DNA of 64,000 bases from Streptomyces sp. DH12 (GTDB taxonomy: Bacteria > Actinomycetota > Actinomycetes > Streptomycetales > Streptomycetaceae), in the NCBI RefSeq assembly GCF_020873895.1, contig NZ_JAHWGT010000027.1, positions 28,067-92,066 on the forward strand, read 5' to 3'. The notes below the pieces were generated by a model that ran no database searches, was not told the origin of the DNA, and saw only the letters and a program-made list of their open reading frames with translations. The position numbers and the translations under genes are program-made. Positions 10,582-18,562 of the stretch are shown here, piece after piece (within the stretch, counting starts at the first letter, position 1; each line of letters opens with the position of its first letter).

Positions 10582-11280
10582 TCAACGGCTCCCCGGCGCC
10601 GGCCCGGGGAGCCACCGGTACTGGAACTCCGGGCGCCCGACCTGCCCGTACTGCGGGGCCCGCTCGGCCCGCCCGGTGGACACCAGGTGCTCCAGATAGC
10701 GCCGGGCGGTGATGCGGGAGATGCCCACGGCGGCGCCCGCCTCGGCGGCGGTGACCCCGCCGGGGGCCTCGCGCAGGGTGCGGGTGACGGCGGAGAGCGT
10801 GGGGCCGCTGAGCCCCTTGGGAAGCGCCGCGGGCTGCGGCGTGCGGAGCGCCGCGAGGGCCCGGTCCACCTCGTCCTGGCCCGACGCCTCGCCGACCGCC
10901 GCGCGGAACTCGGCGTACCGGGCGAGCCGGTCGCGCAGGGTCGCGAAGGTGAACGGCTTCAGCACGTACTGCACGACGCCCAGCGACACGCCCTCCCGGA
11001 CGACCGCGAGGTCCCGCGCGGAGGTCACCGCGATCACGTCGGCCGCGTGCCCGGCGGCGCGCAGCGAGCGCAGCAGCTGGAGCCCGTAGCCGTCGGGCAG
11101 GTACAGGTCGAGGAGGATCAGGTCGACGGGCGTGCGCTCCAGCAGCCGGACGGCGGCGGCGCGGGAGTGGGCGACGCCGACGACGGCGAAGCCGGGCACG
11201 CGCCCGGCGTACAGGGCGTGCGCGTCCGCGGCGACCGGGTCGTCCTCGACGACCAGCACCCTGATCGCGTCCCCGCTCAC
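10582..11280 (-). CDS. CitB/DcuR-type response regulator
   Basis: The 232-residue regulator has a receiver domain (about residues 5-120) with the acidic pair in VVEDDPVAA, the phospho-acceptor Asp in DLILLDLYLPDG and the conserved Lys in YVLKPFTF. A C-terminal DNA-binding helix-turn-helix (about 165-215) shows GISRITARRYLEHLVSTGRA. This is the CitB/DcuR class that usually controls dicarboxylate or citrate uptake. GTG 11280 overlaps the stop of the histidine kinase by 4 nt (GTGA), so the pair is translationally coupled. The divergent symporter gene is the obvious candidate target. The C-terminal domain here is of the winged, non-AraC type common in actinobacterial members. Confidence 0.9.
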   Translation of the reverse strand: MSGDAIRVLVVEDDPVAADAHALYAGRVPGFAVVGVAHSRAAAVRLLERTPVDLILLDLYLPDGYGLQLLRSLRAAGHAADVIAVTSARDLAVVREGVSLGVVQYVLKPFTFATLRDRLARYAEFRAAVGEASGQDEVDRALAALRTPQPAALPKGLSGPTLSAVTRTLREAPGGVTAAEAGAAVGISRITARRYLEHLVSTGRAERAPQYGQVGRPEFQYRWLPGPAPGSR

Positions 11281-12983
11281 GCGGCGCCCTCCCCGCCCGC
11301 GGCGGGAGCGGCCGTACGCGCCGGTCCGGCACCGCCCGCCGGGCGTGCCATCGGGCCGGCTCCGCCCGCCGGGCGTGCCGCCGCGGGTGCCGCGGGTGCC
11401 GCGGGCGCCGGTCCCAGGGGCAGCCGTACGGTGAACTCCGCGCCGCCCTCCGGCCCCCGGCCCAGCTCGATCCGCCCGCCCGCCCGGTGCACGGCCTGGC
11501 GGACCAGCGCCAGACCGATGCCGCGCCCCGGGCCGTGCGTGGACCAGCCGCGCTCGAACACCGACCCGGCGTCGCCGGACGGCACACCGGGTCCCGAGTC
11601 CGCCACCCGCAGCAGCAGTGCGCCGCCGGCCGTGCCGAGCGCCACGGTGACGCGGGAGCGGGCCGAGCCCTGGGCCGCCTCGACGGCGTTGTCGAGGAGG
11701 TTGCCGAGGACGGTGACCAGGTCGCGGGCGGCCAGGCCGGGCGGCAGGACGCCGTCGTCCACGCGGCTGTCCGCGGTGAGGACCAACTCGACGCCGCGCT
11801 CGCTGGCCTGCGCCGACTTGCCGAGCAGCAGCGCCGCCAGGACCGGCTCGCCGACCGCGTCGACCACCCGGTCCGTCAGCGCCTGCGCGAGCTCCAGCTC
11901 GGCCGTCGCGAAGTCGACCGCCGCCTCCACCCGGCCCAGCTCGATCAGCGACACGACGGTGTGCAGCCGGTTGGCCGCCTCGTGCGCCTGCGCGCGCAGC
12001 GCCCGGGTGAAGCCGCGTTCGGAGTCCAGCTCGCCGGAGAGCGCCTGGAGCTCGGTGTGGTCCCGCAGCGTCACGACCGTGCCGCGCCGCTCGCCCCCGA
12101 CGACCGGCCGGGTGGAGACCACCAGCACCCGGTCGGCGGTCAGGTGCAGCTCGTCCTCGCGCGGCTCCGCGGCGAGCAGCGCCTCGGTCAGCGACGGGGC
12201 CAGCCCCAGCCCGGCCACGGGGGCGCCGACGGCGTCCGGCGGCAGTCCCAGCAGCTCCCGCGCGCCGTCGTTGACGAGCGCGATACGCCCTTGGCCGTCC
12301 AGCATCAGCAGCCCCTCCCGCACCGCGTGCAGGGCGGCCTGGTGGTAGTCGTGCATCCGGCTCAGCTCGGCGGCGTTCATGCCGTGCGTGTGCCGCCGCA
12401 GCCGGGCGTTGACGACGTACGTGCCGACCGCGCCGAGCGCCAGCGCCCCGGCGGCGAAGCCGAGCAGCGCGGTCACCTGCCGCCGCACCTGCTCGCTGAT
12501 CCGGTCGATGGTGATGCCCGCGCTGACCAGGGCCACGACCCGGTCGCGGTCCCACACCGGCGTGACCGTGCGCACGGAGGGGCCGAGCGTCCCCTCGTAC
12601 GTCTCCGTCACCGTGCCGCCCCGCCGCGCCCCGTCGATGTGGCCGAGGTATCTCCCGCCTATGCGGTCGGGTTCCGGGTGGGTCCACCGCCGGCCGTCCG
12701 GCGCCATGATCACCACGAAGGTCACGCCGCCCTCGCCGGTGAGGGCGTCGGCGTAGGGCTGGAGGGCCGCGGTCGGGTTGTCGGAGCGGACCGCGGTGAG
12801 GACGGCGGGGGACCGGGCCACGGCCGTGGCGGTCGCGGTCACCTGCCGGCGGGCGGTCTCCTCCGCCTGGGCGTGGTCGGTGACGTACGCGAAGACGGCG
12901 CACCCGGCCACGATGGCCGCCACCAGCACGGCCTGCATCGCGAAGAGCTGCCCGGCGAGGCTGCGGGGGCGGGGTAGGCGCAT
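11277..12983 (-). CDS. CitA/DcuS-type sensor histidine kinase
   Basis: The 568-residue membrane kinase starts at ATG 12983. It has a first membrane helix at about residues 8-34, an extracytoplasmic sensor domain of the PDC type (about 35-165), a second helix at about 168-190 (ALLGFAAGALALGAVGTYVV), a PAS domain (about 205-310), a Spo0B-like dimerisation helix with the phospho-accepting His in LRAQAHEAANRLHTVVSLIE, and an HATPase domain (about 430-545) with GNLLDNAVEAA and ADSGPGVP. The C-terminus continues in a Pro/Ala/Gly-rich repeat tail. Together with the response regulator downstream and the divergent symporter, this suggests sensing of a C4-dicarboxylate or related acid. The ligand is inferred from family and neighbourhood. 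Confidence 0.9.
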   Translation of the reverse strand: MRLPRPRSLAGQLFAMQAVLVAAIVAGCAVFAYVTDHAQAEETARRQVTATATAVARSPAVLTAVRSDNPTAALQPYADALTGEGGVTFVVIMAPDGRRWTHPEPDRIGGRYLGHIDGARRGGTVTETYEGTLGPSVRTVTPVWDRDRVVALVSAGITIDRISEQVRRQVTALLGFAAGALALGAVGTYVVNARLRRHTHGMNAAELSRMHDYHQAALHAVREGLLMLDGQGRIALVNDGARELLGLPPDAVGAPVAGLGLAPSLTEALLAAEPREDELHLTADRVLVVSTRPVVGGERRGTVVTLRDHTELQALSGELDSERGFTRALRAQAHEAANRLHTVVSLIELGRVEAAVDFATAELELAQALTDRVVDAVGEPVLAALLLGKSAQASERGVELVLTADSRVDDGVLPPGLAARDLVTVLGNLLDNAVEAAQGSARSRVTVALGTAGGALLLRVADSGPGVPSGDAGSVFERGWSTHGPGRGIGLALVRQAVHRAGGRIELGRGPEGGAEFTVRLPLGPAPAAPAAPAAARPAGGAGPMARPAGGAGPARTAAPAAGGEGAA

Positions 12984-13032
12984 GCGGACCAGTCTGCCTG
13001 TCCGAAAACGCGTGAACGAAACGTACGCAACG

Positions 13033-13046
13033 GTGACCGGGGTCAC
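13033..13046. promoter_or_regulatory. Inverted repeat between kinase and symporter genes
   Basis: GTGACC-GG-GGTCAC is a perfect inverted repeat in the 125-bp divergent intergenic region. Its position upstream of both the kinase and the symporter makes it a candidate operator for the neighbouring response regulator. No binding data are available. Confidence 0.35.
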
Positions 13047-13108
13047 AGGCGTGATGGATAGTCGCGGGGATCCACCGGGACGTGGAGCGCACTCATCGAG
13101 GAGGACCC

Positions 13109-14515
13109 GTGGCCGCACGGCGGGAACGTACCCACTATCTGTATCTGGCCGTCATCGCGGCGGTGGTGCTCGGCATCGTGGTGGGCTTCGCCGCCCCGGG
13201 CGTCGCGCAGGAGCTCAAGCCGCTGGGCACCGGCTTCGTCAACCTCATCAAGATGATGATCTCGCCGGTCATCTTCTGCACGATCGTGCTCGGCGTGGGC
13301 TCGGTCCGCAAGGCCGCGAAGGTGGGCGCCGTCGGCGGTCTGGCCCTCGGGTACTTCATGGTGATGTCGACGGTCGCCCTCGCGATCGGCCTGGTCGTCG
13401 GCAACCTGCTGGAGCCCGGCTCCGGGCTGCACATCACCGACGAGACCCGGGCCGCGGGCGAGAAGCAGGCGGCGGGCGCGAGCGAGGGGACGGTCGACTT
13501 CCTCCTCGGGATCATCCCCAAGACGCTGGTGTCGGCGTTCACCGAGGGCGAGGTCCTCCAGACCCTGCTGGTCGCGCTGCTCGCGGGCTTCGCGCTCCAG
13601 GCGATGGGCCGGGCGGGGGAGCCGGTCCTGCGCGGCATCGGCCACATCCAGCGGCTCGTCTTCCGCATCCTGGCGATGATCATGTGGGCGGCGCCGGTCG
13701 GCGCGTTCGGCGCCATCGCCGCGGTGGTCGGCTCGACGGGCGTGGACGCGCTGAAGTCCCTCGCCGTGATCATGCTGGGCTTCTACGCGACCTGCGTCGT
13801 CTTCGTCTTCCTCGTCCTCGGCACCCTGCTGCGGCTGGTCGCGGGCGTGCACATCGTGCCCCTGCTGAAGTACCTGGCGCGCGAGTTCCTGCTGATCCTC
13901 TCCACCTCCTCCTCGGAGTCGGCGCTGCCGCGCCTGATCGCGAAGATGGAGCACCTGGGCGTCAGCAAGCCCGTCGTCGGGATCACCGTCCCGACGGGTT
14001 ACTCCTTCAACCTCGACGGCACCGCCATCTACCTGACGATGGCCTCGCTCTTCGTCGCCGAGGCGATGGGCCAGCCGCTGGCCGTGGGCGAGCAGATCTC
14101 CCTGCTGGTCTTCATGGTGATCGCGTCGAAGGGCGCCGCCGGTGTCACCGGCGCGGGGCTGGCCACGCTCGCCGGCGGACTGCAGTCCCACAAGCCGGGC
14201 CTGGTCGACGGCGTCGGGCTGATCGTCGGCATCGACCGGTTCATGAGCGAGGCGCGGGCGCTGACCAACTTCGCGGGGAACGCCGTGGCGACCGTGCTGA
14301 TCGGCACCTGGACCAAGGAGATCGACAAGGAGCGGGTGTCCGAGGTGCTCGCCGGGCGGCTGCCGTTCGACGAGACGACCCTGCTGGACGACGGCCACGG
14401 CGCCCCGGACACCGACCCCGCCGACACCGACCCCGCCGACACCGACCCCGCCGGTACCGCCGATCCCGCGGGCGGGGAGCGGCCCGCCGGGGCGGTGCCG
14501 CCCGCCAAGGTCTGA
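13109..14515 (+). CDS. Dicarboxylate/amino acid:cation symporter (DAACS family)
   Basis: The 468-residue inner-membrane transporter starts at GTG 13109, 4 nt after GAGGAGG (13098-13104); a GTG at 13082 is possible but poorly placed. Several membrane segments are visible, as are the family motifs: a serine-rich hairpin TSSSESALPRLI, the substrate and sodium region GYSFNLDGTAIYLTMASLF, and the second hairpin region SKGAAGVTGAGLATLAGGL. Substrates are C4-dicarboxylates or acidic amino acids taken up with sodium or protons. It is divergent from the CitA/CitB-type two-component system, which probably controls it. The C-terminal tail carries three copies of DTDPA from a tandem DNA repeat, an oddity outside the transport fold. 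Confidence 0.93.
   Translation: MAARRERTHYLYLAVIAAVVLGIVVGFAAPGVAQELKPLGTGFVNLIKMMISPVIFCTIVLGVGSVRKAAKVGAVGGLALGYFMVMSTVALAIGLVVGNLLEPGSGLHITDETRAAGEKQAAGASEGTVDFLLGIIPKTLVSAFTEGEVLQTLLVALLAGFALQAMGRAGEPVLRGIGHIQRLVFRILAMIMWAAPVGAFGAIAAVVGSTGVDALKSLAVIMLGFYATCVVFVFLVLGTLLRLVAGVHIVPLLKYLAREFLLILSTSSSESALPRLIAKMEHLGVSKPVVGITVPTGYSFNLDGTAIYLTMASLFVAEAMGQPLAVGEQISLLVFMVIASKGAAGVTGAGLATLAGGLQSHKPGLVDGVGLIVGIDRFMSEARALTNFAGNAVATVLIGTWTKEIDKERVSEVLAGRLPFDETTLLDDGHGAPDTDPADTDPADTDPAGTADPAGGERPAGAVPPAKV
14408..14452 (+). repeat. Three 15-bp tandem repeats in symporter C-terminus
   Basis: The unit GACACCGACCCCGCC occurs three times without change (14408-14422, 14423-14437, 14438-14452) and encodes DTDPA in the cytoplasmic tail of the transporter. 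The copy number may vary between strains. Confidence 0.9.
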
Positions 14516-14531
14516 CGGCCGCGCCGCGCCC

Positions 14532-14617
14532 GCCGTACGGGCGGGGGCCAGGACGCCCGTACGGCACGGAGCGCCGGGCGCGGGACCGGGAGAGGAGCCC
14601 GGTCCCGCGCCCGGCGC
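14532..14617 (+). terminator. Two tandem perfect hairpins after the symporter gene
   Basis: The first hairpin has a 12-bp perfect stem (14532-14543 with 14554-14565). The second has a 20-bp perfect stem (14571-14590 with 14598-14617) and a 7-nt loop. The pair is a very strong terminator without a T-run, separating the symporter from the next plus-strand gene. Confidence 0.8.
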
Positions 14618-14780
14618 GCGTCACGGCACGGCGTGCCGGGCGGGAGCGGTTCCTCGGCTCCGTCCGGGGTCCGGATGCGGCTACCGCCGGTAACATGGCG
14701 AGCCGCGCACGCATGGCATGTACATGATCTTGAGCTGACGCCGACCGCCACCGGTACCGGTGTGAAGGGATGGTCCCCCC

Positions 14781-16022
14781 ATGTCACGTCTGGCCCGCTC
14801 GACCGCCGCGCTCGCCCTCCTCCTCCCGCTCGCCCTCGCCCTGCCTGCCGCCTCGGCCGCCCCCGCCGCCCCCGCCGCCTCCGCACCGGCCGCCCCGGCG
14901 GGCGGCGCCGCAGAACCGCTGCGGGACGTCGTCCTCGTCGGCAACAGCGCGGACGGCACGGTGAGCTTCCTCGACGCCCGCACCTACCGGAACCTCGGCA
15001 CGCTCGACGTGGCCCCGGACCTGGAGGAGGTGCTCGCCGGCATGGACGTGTTCCGGCGGGCCGCCTACGAGGTGGTGCGCCGGGAGGCGGGCGGCGACAA
15101 GTTCGTGGACGACGCCCACCTCTCGCCCGACGGCCGCACCCTGTACGTCTCGCGAGGCAACCTCGGTGACGCCGCCGCCTTCGACGTGGCCACCGGCCGG
15201 CAGCTGTGGCGCACGCACCTGGCCGGGCTGAAGGCCGACCATGCGGCGCTCTCGGCCGACGGCCGCACCTTCGTCGTCTCGGCGATCACCGCCGCCAAGG
15301 CCCAGGCCCTCGACACCGCCACCGGCCGTGTCACCGGCGAGTTCGCCACCGGCACCTACCCGCACGAGAACGTCTACTCGGCCGACGGCTCCCTCGTCTA
15401 CAACATGTCCATCGGCGTGACCTCCCTGCCGAAGGCCCTCGACTCCCTCAAGGGCGCCAAGCAGGTGACCGTCGCCGACGCCCGCACGTGGAAGGTGCTG
15501 CGCACGTACACCTTCGACAAGGGGATCCGCCCGGCGGTGATCACGCCGGACGGCTCGACGATGTACGCCCAACTGTCGTACCTCAACGGCTTCGTCGAGT
15601 ACGACCTGCGGGCCGGCCGCACCCTGCGCACCGTGGAACTGCCGTTCAGTGCGGCCGGCGCGGCGCTGAAGCCCGACGACTACCCGCAGAACTCCGCGCA
15701 CCACGGCATGGCGATGAACGGCGCGCAGGACAAGCTGTGCGTCGCGGGCACCATCGACGACTACACGGCCGTCGTCTCCCGCCCCGGCCTCACCACCGAC
15801 GGCTTCGTCCACTACCCGCAGGGCGCCCTGCCGTACTGGTCGGTGACGGGGCAGGACGGCAGGCACTGCTGGGTGACGCTGTCGAACCGCGACGAGGTGT
15901 CGGTCGTCGACTACGCGACCGCGCGGGAGGTCGCGCGCGTCAAGGTCGGCGACTTCCCGCAGCGCGAGCGGACCGGCCGGGTCGCGCCCGAGGCCCTGTC
16001 CGGCCTCACCCCGCAGGGCTGA
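14781..16022 (+). CDS. Secreted YncE-like beta-propeller protein
   Basis: The 413-residue protein starts at ATG 14781 after AAGGGATGG. A signal peptide covers residues 1-26 (LALLLPLALALPAASA), followed by an Ala/Pro linker to about residue 45. The rest is a series of seven-bladed propeller repeats of the YVTN/YncE type, seen as repeated LSPDGRTLYVSRG, LSADGRTFVVSA and ITPDGSTMYAQL segments. Such proteins bind ligands or surface polymers; no catalytic residues are recognisable. It contains several His and Cys residues in the last third (SAHHGMAMNG, DKLCVAG, RHCWVTL) that could bind metal, which is inference. It appears to be transcribed alone and ends at an unusual 40-bp palindrome. A second, lipoprotein relative lies at 53.8 kb. 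Confidence 0.8.
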   Translation: MSRLARSTAALALLLPLALALPAASAAPAAPAASAPAAPAGGAAEPLRDVVLVGNSADGTVSFLDARTYRNLGTLDVAPDLEEVLAGMDVFRRAAYEVVRREAGGDKFVDDAHLSPDGRTLYVSRGNLGDAAAFDVATGRQLWRTHLAGLKADHAALSADGRTFVVSAITAAKAQALDTATGRVTGEFATGTYPHENVYSADGSLVYNMSIGVTSLPKALDSLKGAKQVTVADARTWKVLRTYTFDKGIRPAVITPDGSTMYAQLSYLNGFVEYDLRAGRTLRTVELPFSAAGAALKPDDYPQNSAHHGMAMNGAQDKLCVAGTIDDYTAVVSRPGLTTDGFVHYPQGALPYWSVTGQDGRHCWVTLSNRDEVSVVDYATAREVARVKVGDFPQRERTGRVAPEALSGLTPQG

Positions 16023-16042
16023 CCGCCGGCGCCCCGCGGCCC

Positions 16043-16126
16043 CGCCCGTACGCCTGACGCGCCACCGGCCGGCCGGTGGCGCGTCAGGCGGGGGATGCCA
16101 GGCAGAGCGCGTCAGGCGTACGGGCG
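16043..16126. terminator. 40-bp perfect palindrome with a third, inverted copy of its arm
   Basis: Bases 16051-16090 form a perfect palindrome with no spacer, giving a long hairpin just after the beta-propeller gene. In addition CGCCCGTACGCCTGACGCG (16043-16061) recurs inverted at 16108-16126, so two alternative hairpins compete. The site probably terminates the upstream transcript; the double structure is unusual. Confidence 0.75.
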
Positions 16127-16149
16127 AGTCGGGCGGGGCGCCCGAAAGC

Positions 16150-16180
16150 AAAAAGCCCCGCACCGCTGAGGCGGTCGGGG
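16150..16180 (-). terminator. Minus-strand intrinsic terminator with T-run
   Basis: Read on the minus strand, a GC stem (16180-16176 with 16160-16156, and 16175-16171 with 16166-16162, one bulged base) is followed by CTTTTTGCTTT. This is a classic intrinsic terminator, rare in this GC-rich window, but no minus-strand gene lies upstream of it. See findings. Confidence 0.65.
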
Positions 16181-16192
16181 GCGGGTGACGCG

Positions 16193-16198
16193 TATACT
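16193..16198 (+). promoter_or_regulatory. Predicted -10 box of the HelD-like gene
   Basis: TATACT lies 40 nt before the TTG start at 16238. No good -35 hexamer is visible 16-19 nt upstream. The ribosome-binding site AAAGGAG is at 16223-16229. Confidence 0.4.
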
Positions 16199-16237
16199 CG
16201 TTGATTCGCGTGCGGGCACGACAAAGGAGCACGTGAA

Positions 16238-18562
16238 TTGACGAAGTCACAGTATCGCGTCGGGAGTGGAATGTCAATCGACGAGTCCGAGGCAGTGCGG
16301 ACGGAACAGCGCTTCGTGAGCGGGGTGTACGCCCGCCTGGACCTCCTGCGCGAGCGTGCCGAGGCGGCCGTGCGGGACGCCCTGCGCGCCGGCGGCACCA
16401 GCGCCCAGGCGCGGCTGGAGCGGGACGTGTTCGTCGCCGAGCAGTCCGGGCTCCTCGCCGCGTACGACGCGTGCGACCACAAACTCTGCTTCGGCCGGCT
16501 GGTCTTCCGCGACGGCCGGGACCACCGCATCGGCCGGATCGGCATCCGCGACGACGACGACGAGCGCACCCCGCTGGTGGTCGACTGGCGCGCCGACGTG
16601 GCCCGCCCCTTCTACCTGGCCACCGGCCACACCCCGATGGGCCTGGCCCGGCGCCGCCACATCACGACGGAGGGCCGCCGGGTCACCGCCCTGCACGACG
16701 AGATCCTGGACCTGCGCGACGGGACCCGCAGCGGCCACGAGGGGCGCGACGCGGACGCCGTGCTGCTCGCCGCGCTCGACTCCGCCCGCACCGGGCGGAT
16801 GAGCGACATCGTGCAGACCGTCCAAGCCGAGCAGGACCGCGTCATCCGCGCCCCCCACCAGGGCGTCCTCGTCGTGGAGGGCGGCCCCGGCACCGGCAAG
16901 ACCGCGGTCGCCCTGCACCGTGCCGCGTACCTGCTGTACGCCCACCGCGAGCTGCTCGCCCGCCGGGCGGTCCTCGTCGTCGGCCCGAACCCGGCCTTCC
17001 TCGGGTACATCGGGGAGGTCCTGCCGAGCCTCGGCGAGACCGGCGTGCTCCTCGCCTCCCCGGGCGAGCTGTTCCCCGGCGTGCGCGCCACCGGCACCGA
17101 CACCCCCGAGGCCGCCGAGATCAAGGGCCGGGCCGCCATGGCCGGGGTGCTCGCCCGGTTCGTGCGCGACCGGCAGACCGTGCCGCCCACCGGGGAGCCC
17201 GTCGAGATCGACCACGAGGACCACGGCACGCTGCTCCTCACCCGCGACATGGCGGAGGACGCCCGTTGGGACGCCCGGGGCACCGGCCTGCCCCACAACC
17301 TCGCCCGCCCCCGTTTCGCCACCCGGATCGTCGACGCGCTCACCGCGCAGCTCGTGGACCGCATCGGCGCCGACCCCTACGGCGGGCCCAACCTCCTCGA
17401 CCCCTCGGACGTCGCCCAGCTCGGCAAGGAGGTCGCCGCCAGCGACGCGGTACACGCCGCGATCGACGGGCTGTGGCCGGTCCTGACCCCGAGGGAACTC
17501 GTCGCCCGCTTCCTCGCCGACCCCTTCGGCCACCTCCCCGACGGCGAGGCGGAGTTCGTCCGGCGGGACCCCGCCGACGCGCGGCCCGGCACCGGGGCGC
17601 CCACCGGCGCCGACGCGTGGACGCCCGCCGACGTGCCGCTCCTCGACGAGGCGGCCGAGCTGCTCGGCGAGGACGACTCCGCCGCCCGCGCCGCCGCCGC
17701 CCGGGAGCGCGCCGAGCGGGTCGCCTACGCGCAGGGCGTCCTCGACGTGGCGCACGCCTCGCGGACCTACGAGTTCGAGGACGAGGAGTCGGAGGTCCTC
17801 GGCGTCGCGGACGTCATCGACGCGGAGCGGTTCGCCGAGCGCCACGAGGAGGCGGACCACCGCAGCGCCGCCGAGCGCGCCGCCGCCGACCGGACCTGGG
17901 CGTTCGGGCACGTCATCGTGGACGAGGCGCAGGAGCTGTCCGCGATGGCCTGGCGGCTGCTGATGCGGCGCGTCCCCACCCGCTCGATGACCCTGGTCGG
18001 CGACCCGGCCCAGACCGGCGACGCGGCGGGCTGCGGCTCCTGGCGGGAGATCCTCGCCCCGTACGTGGGGGACCGCTACGAGCAGGTCACCCTCGGCGTC
18101 AACTACCGCACGCCCGCCGAGGTGATGGAGTACGCCGCCGAGGTGCGCCGCGCCGTCGAGCCGGGCTTCCGCCCGCCCCGCTCCGTGCGCTCCACGGGGC
18201 TGCCCCCGTGGGAGGAGACCGCCGACGACCTGCCCGCGGCCGTCGCCGCCGCGGTCGCCCGGGAGGCCCGCGACGAGGGGCGGCTCGCCGTGGTCGCGCC
18301 CGCCTCGCACCTGGCCGCGCTCGCCGGCGCGCTGCCCGCCGCGTCCTGGGGCGCCGAACCGGACCTGACCCGTCCGGTGGTCCTCCTCGACCCGCGGCAG
18401 GCGAAGGGCCTGGAGTTCGACACGGTGGTCGTGGTGGACCCGGAGGCGATCCGCGCCGCCGGGCCGCACGGGGTCAACGACCTGTACGTGGCGCTGACCC
18501 GCGCGACCCAGCGGCTCGGCGTGGTCCGGCCGGCGGCCGGGACGGCGCTCAGGCCGGCCTGA
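16238..18562 (+). CDS. HelD-type UvrD-like ATPase (RNA polymerase-associated helicase family)
   Basis: The 774-residue protein belongs to the HelD branch of superfamily 1. Walker A GGPGTGKT is at about residues 214-221. The DEAQ-containing motif [10 protein letters not shown] is near 560, then the motif III region [11 protein letters not shown], motif [27 protein letters not shown] near 720 and motif [13 protein letters not shown]. The N-terminal helical arm (1-200) fits HelD proteins, which use ATP to free stalled RNA polymerase; some actinobacterial relatives (HelR) confer rifamycin tolerance. TTG 16238 has an ideal ribosome-binding site; ATG 16271 is a second possible start. I looked for the rifamycin-associated element I remember for helR genes and did not see it, so a housekeeping HelD role is more likely. 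It overlaps glgB tail to tail by 14 bp. Confidence 0.9.
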   Translation: MTKSQYRVGSGMSIDESEAVRTEQRFVSGVYARLDLLRERAEAAVRDALRAGGTSAQARLERDVFVAEQSGLLAAYDACDHKLCFGRLVFRDGRDHRIGRIGIRDDDDERTPLVVDWRADVARPFYLATGHTPMGLARRRHITTEGRRVTALHDEILDLRDGTRSGHEGRDADAVLLAALDSARTGRMSDIVQTVQAEQDRVIRAPHQGVLVVEGGPGTGKTAVALHRAAYLLYAHRELLARRAVLVVGPNPAFLGYIGEVLPSLGETGVLLASPGELFPGVRATGTDTPEAAEIKGRAAMAGVLARFVRDRQTVPPTGEPVEIDHEDHGTLLLTRDMAEDARWDARGTGLPHNLARPRFATRIVDALTAQLVDRIGADPYGGPNLLDPSDVAQLGKEVAASDAVHAAIDGLWPVLTPRELVARFLADPFGHLPDGEAEFVRRDPADARPGTGAPTGADAWTPADVPLLDEAAELLGEDDSAARAAAARERAERVAYAQGVLDVAHASRTYEFEDEESEVLGVADVIDAERFAERHEEADHRSAAERAAADRTWAFGHVIVDEAQELSAMAWRLLMRRVPTRSMTLVGDPAQTGDAAGCGSWREILAPYVGDRYEQVTLGVNYRTPAEVMEYAAEVRRAVEPGFRPPRSVRSTGLPPWEETADDLPAAVAAAVAREARDEGRLAVVAPASHLAALAGALPAASWGAEPDLTRPVVLLDPRQAKGLEFDTVVVVDPEAIRAAGPHGVNDLYVALTRATQRLGVVRPAAGTALRPA

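Noticed and set aside
16100-16240. Rifamycin-associated element upstream of the HelD-like gene
   Set aside because: I looked for the inverted repeat I remember for helR genes (GGGGCTTGCGGCAAGCCCC type) and did not find it; the hairpin here is different.
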